DNA of 64,000 bases from Ignavibacteria bacterium UBA7675 (GTDB lineage: Bacteria > Bacteroidota > Ignavibacteria > Kapaibacteriales > UB7675), in contig DLHF01000062.1 of assembly GCA_002483085.1 (NCBI GenBank), positions 110,823 through 174,822 of the forward strand. Direction: 5' to 3'. Shown here piece by piece: positions 33,936 to 41,863 of the stretch. The number at the start of each line of letters is the position of its first letter. The stretch's first letter is position 1. The position numbers and the translations under genes are program-made. Under the pieces are notes generated by a model. The model was not told the origin of the DNA. It saw only the letters and a list, made by a program, of their open reading frames with translations, and ran no database searches.

Positions 33936-36491
33936 TTATTTCGCTTCCAACGCCTTTTCGATAATATGCAGCACATAGTCGCGGTGCGCTTTCGACGCGG
34001 TATCACCAGCGCGAATAGCCTTCATTTGCGTTGCGATTCTGTTGATTTCATACAACGCCATCGACTGCGCTGCATTGTGGTATTTTGCACCAGGAGCGAT
34101 CATCGCTGCAAGCCGCCCTACATATTCCACCTGAAGATTCCTGCTCAATGTATTGTCGCCGCTTTTTACGAATACTGCATTTGTGAGATCGGTCATCACT
34201 TCGGCCAGTGTATAGCGATTCCCATAGAGCTCGGTATCGCTAATGCGCTGAAGCACGACCGGATGCAAAAGCTGGTTGAGCAGGTCTGTCTGGATATTGA
34301 GTACACGCTCGTGCAGTTTGGGGTCTTCTGTGCCTTCGAAATGGCTGAACCCGCGACGCTGCATTTGCAAATGCGTGTACAGATCTTCCGGCGCACGGAA
34401 GGCGTCGGGAGCAAATCCATAACGCGCGAGCACAGCCATAGCACGCTTCTGTTCGTCGTATGGAACTGGTCTAAACGGCTGTTTGGCGCCGGGCTGCCCG
34501 GCAAGCGCTCTGTCCACATACACACCGCCGATGTAGCGAGAGGCAACAGTCAGCGCTGTGGCCTGTTCGGATGTCACAACGAGGTATGCGTTCCGCAGTT
34601 CTTGATACGAATCTCCATCTACTGCATAGCGTGCTTTCAGCTTCGGTAGGATTGTCTGCACCTGTTGTATGCGCTGCTCTGATAAAGCAACAGGATCGCT
34701 CGACAAGTCGAAAATCATCGAGCGCGGGTCGATACCCTTGCCCGGGCTTCGCATGTCGTCGGCGTCGTTGCCATATGCGAGTTCCGGTGCTGTAGAGCGC
34801 GCCAAAAGAGCGTTCAGCCGATTTTCTTCGGCAGCGGCATCCGGCAGAGCAGCAGAATATCCGTACTCGATTGTCCACAAATCGTAAGGGCCGGGCTCAT
34901 AATCGAAATAATGTCCACGATGGGAAGAATCGGCAGGCATATTATTAGCGGGATATTCCATAACCGACCCCGTTAGCCCCGTGCGCCTTGTCAAGCTCTG
35001 GTCGGCGAGTTCAGCAGGCGTATGCAAGCCGCTCGCCCGAAAGTTGTGCGTAAGGCCAAACGTGTGGCCTACTTCGTGCAACACGAGGCGGTACAGCGCC
35101 TGCCGGAGAAATTCGTCTTCCTCTACTTTCGATACACCGTTGGCGTGCAATGTGTGCAGGCCGTATAGCATAGCTTGCTGCATGCAACTGCCAATCTCAC
35201 AATAGTGGTCGTCGTGCTTTTTCTGTGAGCTCTGCATTGCGCTAAATAGACCCGCTGTTTCAAATGCTTTCTCCCAATGCAAGCGGCGTGTAAGGTAGGT
35301 GTATTCTAACATAATATCCGCACCGAGTATCTGCCCTGTACGCGGATTGACAAAGCTGGGCCCGTAGCCGCCAAACGGTGGCATAGGCGACGATGTCCAG
35401 CGCAATACATTATAGCGAATATCGCCAGCGTCCCAGTCCGCGTCGTCCGGCTGCTCTTTTACTACTACTGCATTTTTAAAGCCCGCTTTTTCAAAAGCAA
35501 TATTCCACGACAGTACGCCTTCGCGTATGGCATTGCGGAGTTCGCGTGGTGTCGTGTTTTCAATCCACCACACAATTGGCTCCACGGGTTCGGAGATTGC
35601 GGCAGCGGGGTCTTTTTTCACTAGATGCCAGCGGTTGATTACATCGCGCCAGGGCGCCGGATCGGACGAGGTCATGTCTGTCACCTGCTGCGTAAAGTAG
35701 CCGATGCGCGGGTCGTCGCGACGCGGCTTGTAGGACGACTGCGGCACTTCGATCAGGCTGTGCTGTATTACCACATTGACCACACGCGGATCGGTGACAG
35801 CGTCGTGTCCTTCGGCAACGGGATAGGGATTTTCAAAAACATATTCTACTGTTACGTCTGTGTTCTTCGGGTAGTTCCCAATGCGCAACATCCTGCTTTT
35901 TTCTTTGTTGAGCGTGCCTACATCAAACCGGCTGCCCGGCTTTGCATTTGGGTCGGGGGAGGGCTTCACTTGCTGCAAATTTTCGGTAAGGAACAGCTCG
36001 TCGGCTTCTACTAGCCATTCGTTTTTTGAGGCGTCTGCACCGGCGATGCGCAGGCTGGCAAGAGTTGGCCTGTTGATATTAGCTCCTGCCGCACGCGATA
36101 GCGCGTTGGTGCTGTCGAAGTAGTACGATGTGTTCTGTAGCACCACATTAATACGGCCAAAATACTTGTCGAGCATAAAAATTCTGGCGCCGCGATATGC
36201 GCCGCGAAAGAATCCTGCGTCGAGCACGCCGTCGGCTACATAGCTAAAGTGAATGAATTCCTTGTGCAGATGTTCCGACGTGATAAGCGCATACGTGCGC
36301 CCGCTAATTGTATCCTGATACAACGTGAAAAGACCGGGATAAGCACGGCATGTCCGGGTAATGTCACCAATAGATTTTACTGGCATTGCATCGCGTTGCT
36401 CCTCTTTGGCGCGATCCTGTGCCCACGATGGCGGAATAGCAATAAGTGCCGAAGCGGCACCAAAAATAAAAGGAAGGAAAAAGCGGCGCAT
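33936..36491 (-). CDS. Secreted zinc-dependent metalloprotease (DUF5117/DUF4953 type)
   Basis: 851 residues. Signal peptide (1-24, ending PSWAQ), N-terminal DUF5118/5117-like region (FTLYQDTISGRTYALI, FIHFSYVADG, ENPYPVAEG), then a metzincin-like catalytic domain: HEVGHTFGLTH with H472, H476 and H482 as zinc ligands and E473 as base, preceded by GADIMLEYTYL and followed by GSVMEYPA (Met-turn). A C-terminal helical domain follows. These proteases are exported; substrates are unknown. No T9SS sorting domain is present. A strong terminator follows. Confidence 0.9.
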   Translation of the reverse strand: MRRFFLPFIFGAASALIAIPPSWAQDRAKEEQRDAMPVKSIGDITRTCRAYPGLFTLYQDTISGRTYALITSEHLHKEFIHFSYVADGVLDAGFFRGAYRGARIFMLDKYFGRINVVLQNTSYYFDSTNALSRAAGANINRPTLASLRIAGADASKNEWLVEADELFLTENLQQVKPSPDPNAKPGSRFDVGTLNKEKSRMLRIGNYPKNTDVTVEYVFENPYPVAEGHDAVTDPRVVNVVIQHSLIEVPQSSYKPRRDDPRIGYFTQQVTDMTSSDPAPWRDVINRWHLVKKDPAAAISEPVEPIVWWIENTTPRELRNAIREGVLSWNIAFEKAGFKNAVVVKEQPDDADWDAGDIRYNVLRWTSSPMPPFGGYGPSFVNPRTGQILGADIMLEYTYLTRRLHWEKAFETAGLFSAMQSSQKKHDDHYCEIGSCMQQAMLYGLHTLHANGVSKVEEDEFLRQALYRLVLHEVGHTFGLTHNFRASGLHTPAELADQSLTRRTGLTGSVMEYPANNMPADSSHRGHYFDYEPGPYDLWTIEYGYSAALPDAAAEENRLNALLARSTAPELAYGNDADDMRSPGKGIDPRSMIFDLSSDPVALSEQRIQQVQTILPKLKARYAVDGDSYQELRNAYLVVTSEQATALTVASRYIGGVYVDRALAGQPGAKQPFRPVPYDEQKRAMAVLARYGFAPDAFRAPEDLYTHLQMQRRGFSHFEGTEDPKLHERVLNIQTDLLNQLLHPVVLQRISDTELYGNRYTLAEVMTDLTNAVFVKSGDNTLSRNLQVEYVGRLAAMIAPGAKYHNAAQSMALYEINRIATQMKAIRAGDTASKAHRDYVLHIIEKALEAK

Positions 36492-36555
36492 GGCAACTCC
36501 GTTTCAGTGTAGGAATAGCAGGTATGAAAGTTGTGAACCGAAGCCGTTCTTGGCT

Positions 36556-36864
36556 TTACGGCTGATCGTGGACAGCGAGCTTGGCAATCATAGCATCCGA
36601 TAAAGGATCGGCGTAGACACCGTAAGCATTGACAAGTACGCCCTTCAGCCCACCATGCGATTCAATAGCATAGAGTACTGCGCTGTCGTCGGTGCTGCTC
36701 ATGCCTTCAAAGCGATGAACTTCCACAATATCGAACTGGCGGGGGTCGAGTATCTCATCGGCTTCAGAGCAATGAATGCAGTCGGGTCGGATGTTAAAGT
36801 TGTACGTATAACCACGCGCCCGAAGGTCGTTGAGCGCTTCCACAAGTGTTTCGTAGCGAGCCAT
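36556..36864 (-). CDS. Small conserved Bacteroidota protein often labelled 'phosphoribosylpyrophosphate synthetase'
   Basis: 102 residues. The pattern LVEALNDLRARGYTYNFNIR, C-x2-C-like CIHCSEAD, FDIVEVHRFEGMSSTDDSAV then YAIES.GGLKGVLVNAYGVYADPLS matches a small family that databases often call PRPP synthetase; it has none of that enzyme's domains, so the name is almost certainly a mis-transfer. Function unknown. The frame is open to 37068, but that part lies in repeat copy 7; Met 36864 matches family N-termini. It sits about 60 bases from the metalloprotease gene and may be co-transcribed. Confidence 0.8.
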   Translation of the reverse strand: MARYETLVEALNDLRARGYTYNFNIRPDCIHCSEADEILDPRQFDIVEVHRFEGMSSTDDSAVLYAIESHGGLKGVLVNAYGVYADPLSDAMIAKLAVHDQP

Positions 36865-37018
36865 AACAATACCGTATTGAAGATAATAATCGGGGCCACA
36901 TCTGTGCAGAATTGTACGGAGCTCCCCTTCATTGTAGAAGACCGTAAAATACACATTCCGCAGAAAGGATGCTACTGCTGAAAACAAGGTGAGTAATCGC
37001 AATAGAGGAAGGATGTCG

Positions 37019-37133
37019 GTGGCACGGGCGTCTTCGTCCAAAAGTTCAGTCGCTGTCACCGGTCGCACACACCGGCTCGTGGCTGCACGAGAGACGCCCC
37101 GCAGGGGTGGCTCCGATCGAAGACCGAAGCGCC
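37019..37133 (+). repeat. Dispersed intergenic repeat, copy 7 (forward)
   Basis: GTGGCACGGGCGTC at 37019, GTCGCTGTCACCGGTCGCA at 37049-37067, then CACCGGCTCG, and GAAGACCGAAGCGCC at 37119-37133. It lies in a 344-base divergent gap and gives the clearest full set of forward boxes. The remaining gap holds a near-match (TATATTTA, 37158-37165) to a -7 element ahead of the PhyH gene. Confidence 0.82.
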
Positions 37134-37208
37134 CAAATTGCTATGAGGAATGTTTTGTATATTTAGCCGAAACGTAGGTTTCCCGATCAACAATTAGCAG
37201 CATAGACT

Positions 37209-37955
37209 GTGAGTAATCCAGCGTATTTCCAGCACCCCGATGTCGACGGTTATACTATCGTCAAGGAGTGCTTTTCCCGCGAAGAAATATCTCGCATACT
37301 ACAAGTGATTCAGAACAGCATAATGCCCACATCATCGGCTGTTTATGCAATACGCCATCTTCTTGCAGAAGCACCCGGCCTTGCTGGTATAATTGCACAC
37401 TCAAAGCTCATCCCTCTTTTAGATAGCTTATTCGAGGCACCTTGGTTCATTGTAAAGAGCATATTGTTCAATAAACCGGTAGGCGTAGACTGGTTAGTAA
37501 ACAGGCACCAGGATGCAATTATCAATACAGCTACGGATGGGAATGTTCCCGGCTTTACCGCGTGGAAAAAGCGACCGTGGGGATATTCGGTGCAGCCACC
37601 CGACTTTTATCTAAAAGACATAATCACTGTACGTATTCACCTCGACGACTGTAATGAGAACAACGGAGCACTGAAGGTTCTGCCGGGTTCACACATACAT
37701 GGCATTTTAACTACGGAAAAACTTCGCGCTATAGAACAGCATACACAGGAAACACTATGTGGTGTTCCGGCTGGTGGTGTATTGCTAATGAAGCCGTTGA
37801 TAGTCCACGCCTCTGCAAAAAACACGAGCGGGCACCCGCGTAGGGTTGTTCACCTTGAATGCACCACACAGGAGCTGCCCGCACCACTGCGATGGAGCGA
37901 GCGAATTGCTTTTACAGCTTCACACCCACGCCATACGTCCAGCGAAGCGCTGTAA
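37209..37955 (+). CDS. Phytanoyl-CoA dioxygenase (PhyH) family protein
   Basis: 248 residues, Fe(II)/2-oxoglutarate oxygenase fold. Metal ligands H144-x-D146 (VRIHLDDCNENNGALKVLPG) and H200 (LIVHASAKN), with an Arg pair at 211-212 for 2-oxoglutarate. Substrates vary widely in this family and cannot be told here. The start is GTG 37209; no upstream ATG is in frame. Its 3' end overlaps the convergent anti-sigma gene by 44 bases. Confidence 0.88.
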   Translation: MSNPAYFQHPDVDGYTIVKECFSREEISRILQVIQNSIMPTSSAVYAIRHLLAEAPGLAGIIAHSKLIPLLDSLFEAPWFIVKSILFNKPVGVDWLVNRHQDAIINTATDGNVPGFTAWKKRPWGYSVQPPDFYLKDIITVRIHLDDCNENNGALKVLPGSHIHGILTTEKLRAIEQHTQETLCGVPAGGVLLMKPLIVHASAKNTSGHPRRVVHLECTTQELPAPLRWSERIAFTASHPRHTSSEAL

Positions 37956-39063
37956 GCGGAGAAGCCTGCGAGCGAAACAGTACTGTGGATTCAAGTCCGA
38001 AGGAAAACACCACGCGGTGTTCTGGCTGCAACACAATGCCGAGTTGTGCCTTGCCAAGCGCACTACTGCGCGCAGCACCAGCGCCAATCTGTGCAAATGG
38101 ATACACAGTACTCTCTATGCCAAGTTCGGGAAGCGAGAGCCGATACACAGCCATCGCCCAGGGCAGCGTTTCAGTGCTGCGAAACTCCACAGCTTCCCCG
38201 TCCACATCCACAGTAGAGACATCTACAAAAGGCTCCTGTCCTGCTTCAATGCCAAAAGCGTGGTTGCCGTTTACCTCGTAGAACACACCGGCGCTCATCT
38301 GGCCAGACACGGCAACAGCGGCACCACCCACACTCATACCGCGAAGTGACAGCGCAACAGTTCCTTCTTCCTCCTGCAAACGCGCATAGCGGAGAAGCCC
38401 GTCGTCCGACCCCATACTTATCGGTGTTTCTACAGAAGCAATTTTTCCGGAACGGATGGACTGATCGGCAAAGGGGGAGCGGCTTATGGAAGCATGTGTG
38501 ATTGCATTGCTCGGCGTGGAGTGTTGTATCGGCTCTTCGCTGCCGAATGCAGGGAAGCTCTTATGATATTCTACCACAGTGCGATTCGCTCGGTGCCGCG
38601 CTGTGGGCTGCGCTACAGCAGCGGGAATACCAGTAGGAGGAAGTGGTTCAACCGCATGTGTGGCCGCTGGTGGCCGTGCAGTGGTAGAGACCACTGGTCG
38701 AAGAACATCGGCATTGCTATGCTCCAAGCCGCCTATGCGAACAACGGCTATTGTAGCAAGTACAGCCAGCACTGCGGTTGCGGCAAAGGCGCCAATGCGC
38801 CGCACAATTATAAAAGCGCTAACGGATTGTGGCACCGGCATAGCAGTAATACGCCTCATGATATCGTCGGCAGCATACGCTGGAGCTTTCAGGTGCGCGG
38901 CATCGGCCTGCACAGTTTTGTGCATACGCATCATCCGCGAAAACTCGCGGCGCATTTCCCCATTCCTGCCGAGCTCAGCAAAAAGCACTTCTTCGTGCAC
39001 ACCGCTGAGCCCTTCGTCGAAATACTCTTGCAGGAGATCGTGATAGGAATGCAGAGAAGACAT
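37912..39063 (-). CDS. Membrane anti-sigma-like protein with C-terminal beta-barrel-like domain
   Basis: 383 residues. The N-terminal about 60 residues (LLQEYFDEGLSGVHEEVLFA, ELGRNGEMRREF) resemble the cytosolic sigma-binding part of anti-sigma factors, but no zinc-binding HxxxCxxC motif is present. A TM helix follows at 88-110, then a long Pro/Ala/Thr-rich periplasmic linker and a C-terminal domain of about 150 residues with barrel-like strands (VSGQMSAGVFYEV, AFGIEAGQEPF, FAQIGAGAARSS, VVFSFGLESTVLF, WTYGVGVKL). It starts 7 bases after the ECF sigma stop. The barrel-like tail is unusual for an anti-sigma factor. Confidence 0.72.
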   Translation of the reverse strand: MSSLHSYHDLLQEYFDEGLSGVHEEVLFAELGRNGEMRREFSRMMRMHKTVQADAAHLKAPAYAADDIMRRITAMPVPQSVSAFIIVRRIGAFAATAVLAVLATIAVVRIGGLEHSNADVLRPVVSTTARPPAATHAVEPLPPTGIPAAVAQPTARHRANRTVVEYHKSFPAFGSEEPIQHSTPSNAITHASISRSPFADQSIRSGKIASVETPISMGSDDGLLRYARLQEEEGTVALSLRGMSVGGAAVAVSGQMSAGVFYEVNGNHAFGIEAGQEPFVDVSTVDVDGEAVEFRSTETLPWAMAVYRLSLPELGIESTVYPFAQIGAGAARSSALGKAQLGIVLQPEHRVVFSFGLESTVLFRSQASPLTALRWTYGVGVKL

Positions 39064-39070
39064 AGGCACC

Positions 39071-39631
39071 TCACAATTGCGATAGATCTTCGAGAATAGG
39101 CGAAAGTAATTCTTTGAGCTTTTCCTTTGCGCGCCACACACGATTTTTCAGCACGTCTACAGATTCGCCAGTAATCTCCGCCATTTCGTTGTACGAGAAC
39201 TGCTGGTACTGGCGCAATACAAATGCTTCGCGAAGTGGAAAATCGAGGAGCTCAAGCGCCGAACTCACCAGTGTAAGCAGCTCTTTCTGCTCGTATGGCG
39301 AGCCTAGGGCAACAATATGCCATTCCTCTACCGGCACAGTGTGCTTGCGGTCGCGCTTGGAGTTCAAGCACAGGTTGCGCGCTACAGTAATAAGCAGCCC
39401 TGCCGTGCTTTTGTCGCCGTCGGTGCGGCATGTGCGGTAAAACCGGTAAAAGGCTTCTTGGAAAACATCTCTGGCTTCTTCTTCATTGCCGAGCACGCGC
39501 AAGCAGTAGGCATACACCCTATCGGCATAGCGAGTGTACAGCTCGCCAAATGCGTGCTGCGCGTCGTCGCCCTGGCGGCGCATAACAGCTATCAGCTCGT
39601 TGTCGCTGTATGTTCTCCACTGTGCGGCCAT
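39071..39631 (-). CDS. ECF-family RNA polymerase sigma factor (set A)
   Basis: 186 residues. Region 2: FGELYTRYADRVYAYCLRVL then EEARDVFQEAFYRFYR. Region 4: LLDFPLREAFVLRQYQQFSYNEMAEITGESVDVLKNRVWRAKEKLKELL. No extra domains. Pairs with the following membrane protein as its likely anti-sigma partner. Its targets are unknown; the OmpA/T9SS genes just upstream on the same strand are candidates. Confidence 0.92.
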   Translation of the reverse strand: MAAQWRTYSDNELIAVMRRQGDDAQHAFGELYTRYADRVYAYCLRVLGNEEEARDVFQEAFYRFYRTCRTDGDKSTAGLLITVARNLCLNSKRDRKHTVPVEEWHIVALGSPYEQKELLTLVSSALELLDFPLREAFVLRQYQQFSYNEMAEITGESVDVLKNRVWRAKEKLKELLSPILEDLSQL

Positions 39632-39734
39632 ACGACCTGAACCTCGGGTTACGTGTCGTGTTCATAGATGCAGAGCTGTTGTTGTACAACGGTGTTCTCT
39701 GCGTGTTCTACAAAAGGCTTTGCGAGAAAATTTT

Positions 39735-39836
39735 TGTGGCACGGGCGTCGTTGCGGCGGAGCCGCCCTAGCGGGACGGCTCTACCGTATGGTCGCTGTCA
39801 CCGGTCGCAAGCACCGGCTCGCAACTGTCCGGGCGC
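39735..39836 (+). repeat. Dispersed intergenic repeat, copy 8 (forward, against local transcription)
   Basis: TGTGGCACGGGCGTC at 39735, nested hairpins (GGCGGAGCCGCC; AGCCG...CGGCT), GTCGCTGTCACCGGTCGCA at 39791-39809 and CACCGGCTCG. It lies between the OmpA gene and the ECF sigma gene, both on the minus strand, and is the only copy clearly opposed to its co-directional flanking genes. Confidence 0.82.
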
Positions 39837-39859
39837 AGTACGCAAGCAAGCTATCGCAC

Positions 39860-41863
39860 CTATCTCTTCACCGGCGTTTCCACGGTAATTGTCACGGTTC
39901 TGCAATAGAAGCGACCTTCGGGAATATCGTTCGTAAAGAGCAGAATATCATTGCCCCGGCCTTCCGGCTGTGCGCCCGAAATGCCAAGTGCTTCGGCTGT
40001 GTGTGCTGCTCGCTGAGCTGATAGTCGCCGGTTGTAGTCCGCTTCGCCTGTGCGATCTGTATAGCCTGTAATAACCAGCGTGGAAGCAGGCGTAATACGC
40101 TGCCTGATAAGATCGACAATTGGCCTACTGGCTTCGCCGAGCGCCGCGTCGTCAAAGTTAAACAAAAGCAGGCTATACCTATCAATTGTTCTATCGGCAA
40201 GCCGCTGCATTGCCTTTGTTTCAAGTGTCACCCATTCCATCGGCACTTCTTCAGCCGCCGCCATTGTTAGCCGCCCTTCGTAGCGAGCTTTCGCCGTAAG
40301 CGTGAGTTTACCGCTCTGCATCGAAAGTTTGTAGATGGCGCGCTCTACTGGTACTTCCACAGCAGCAGGCCAAGCACCGCTACCCGATATTTCATCGACA
40401 ATAGTTCCGCCCTGCGCCATGCTCACTGTCCAAGTAGATATCTGCTGTTCGCGTGCAGAAGGAAGCACTTTGAGAACAGCGGGATACGGCACGCGCGCAG
40501 TATCCCGCATCATCACAGGGCGCAGCAGTTCGCGGCGATCACTCGCAATTTCCACACGGCGATTTTCCTCGCGCCCGTCGGCATGAGCACTATTGGACGG
40601 CTGTGCCGGAAGCCCGCGCGAAGCCAGCCGAATACGCCCGGACTCTATGCCCCACACAGACACAAGATAATCGCGAACAATTTCTGCACGGCGGCGCGCC
40701 AGCGTGCTGTTCCGGTCGGCGCCAAATTCAGAAGTACAGCCAGTAAGCGTGATCGTAGCCTCTGGAAGATCGAGCATGCGACGCCCGACAATATTCAGCA
40801 CATGGTGGTAGACATCTAATGCATTATCGGCGTCTATCGACTCTTCGCTAAAAGCGCTTACCTCGCTGCTGCGAAGATGGTTGTAGCGCTCTGGCAGCAC
40901 TGCGGAGCCTTCGTCGAAAAATACATATCCCAACAGCGGTGTCATATCGGTGACAACGACTTCCTCTATGCGTAGTGCAGGCACAGGATGCTCCGAACCA
41001 TCGGCTTGCACTCCGGCAATTTCCATAGTAAGCGCGGGTTGAGGCACGGCTTCTACGGTGCTGGCAGGTGCTGCTACGGGCAGAGGTTCTTCAACATCGG
41101 GAATAATGAGCACAGGCGGCTGAACAATGGGCGGAGTGTAGGCAATTGCCAAACCAACCCGTATGCTGTGAGCCTTCCACGAGATATCATCGGCCAGAGA
41201 ATTCAGACCGAGCATCACCATAAGCTCCGGTGCAGCAACCAACGTGCGCGACGCATTCAGCGGAGTTTCATACCCCATACCCACAAGCGCAAAGGCGAGA
41301 ACAGACGAAGCCCCGGGGATATCACCACTGCGTTCGTTGCGCACGCGACTGTCGTTTTCAAACGTACCGTAAGATGGTTCGAGCAGTGTTTCTTTCTGTA
41401 CAAACGACGCGCCGAGCAGTACATCGCCGCGTACACCCACATACGCAGTAAGGCGATTGGCCAATCGATAGCCGAACAACATCTCGGCACCAAGAGCAGG
41501 CAATGCCGCGTCGATGCTGTGTTCAATCACGCCCCCCGTCAGACCCGTTCCCGTGCGGTTGGGAACTAATTTATTTTCAGTAGCCGTAACAACAGCATTG
41601 TACATCGACAGCCCCGCACGCAATCCCACAAGGGTGCGAGCCGACAAAGGAACATCGACGAGTACGCCACCACTTCCGGCTATACCCGAGCCCTGCTTAA
41701 ATGCCGTACAACAATTATCTACACCGGGCAGAGCCGCAAAGCTCGCCGAGTGCATGTTGAAGTTGACTGCACCCCATACACCATAGCGCAGAGCCATATT
41801 CTGTGCGGGGCACAGCACTACAGAAAAGACAAGAGCAAGAAGAGCGAGGAGCAGAATTTTCAT
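39860..41863 (-). CDS. Outer-membrane barrel protein with two OmpA modules (set A)
   Basis: 667 residues. Signal peptide (1-20, ending LCPAQ); barrel-like region about 20-215 (LRYGVWGAVNF, VGLRAGLSMY, YVGVRGDVLLGASFV, RVGLAIAYTPP); a first OmpA module (PLLGYVFFDEGSAVLPERY ... ITLTGCTSEFGADRNSTLA ... GREENRRVEI); a beta-sandwich-like spacer (TWTVSMAQGGTIVDE); and a second OmpA-like module (YSLLLFNFDDAALGE ... LVITGYTDRTGEADYNRRLS ... IPEGRFYCRTVTITVETP). OmpA modules usually bind peptidoglycan. The ATG overlaps the stop of the VWA-WD40 gene (ATGA), so the two are translationally coupled. A paralogue with the same layout is at 55178. Confidence 0.88.
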   Translation of the reverse strand: MKILLLALLALVFSVVLCPAQNMALRYGVWGAVNFNMHSASFAALPGVDNCCTAFKQGSGIAGSGGVLVDVPLSARTLVGLRAGLSMYNAVVTATENKLVPNRTGTGLTGGVIEHSIDAALPALGAEMLFGYRLANRLTAYVGVRGDVLLGASFVQKETLLEPSYGTFENDSRVRNERSGDIPGASSVLAFALVGMGYETPLNASRTLVAAPELMVMLGLNSLADDISWKAHSIRVGLAIAYTPPIVQPPVLIIPDVEEPLPVAAPASTVEAVPQPALTMEIAGVQADGSEHPVPALRIEEVVVTDMTPLLGYVFFDEGSAVLPERYNHLRSSEVSAFSEESIDADNALDVYHHVLNIVGRRMLDLPEATITLTGCTSEFGADRNSTLARRRAEIVRDYLVSVWGIESGRIRLASRGLPAQPSNSAHADGREENRRVEIASDRRELLRPVMMRDTARVPYPAVLKVLPSAREQQISTWTVSMAQGGTIVDEISGSGAWPAAVEVPVERAIYKLSMQSGKLTLTAKARYEGRLTMAAAEEVPMEWVTLETKAMQRLADRTIDRYSLLLFNFDDAALGEASRPIVDLIRQRITPASTLVITGYTDRTGEADYNRRLSAQRAAHTAEALGISGAQPEGRGNDILLFTNDIPEGRFYCRTVTITVETPVKR

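Noticed and set aside
36556..36864. True PRPP synthetase
   Set aside because: Far too short and without the PRPP-binding or ATP-binding motifs; the database name looks like an error.
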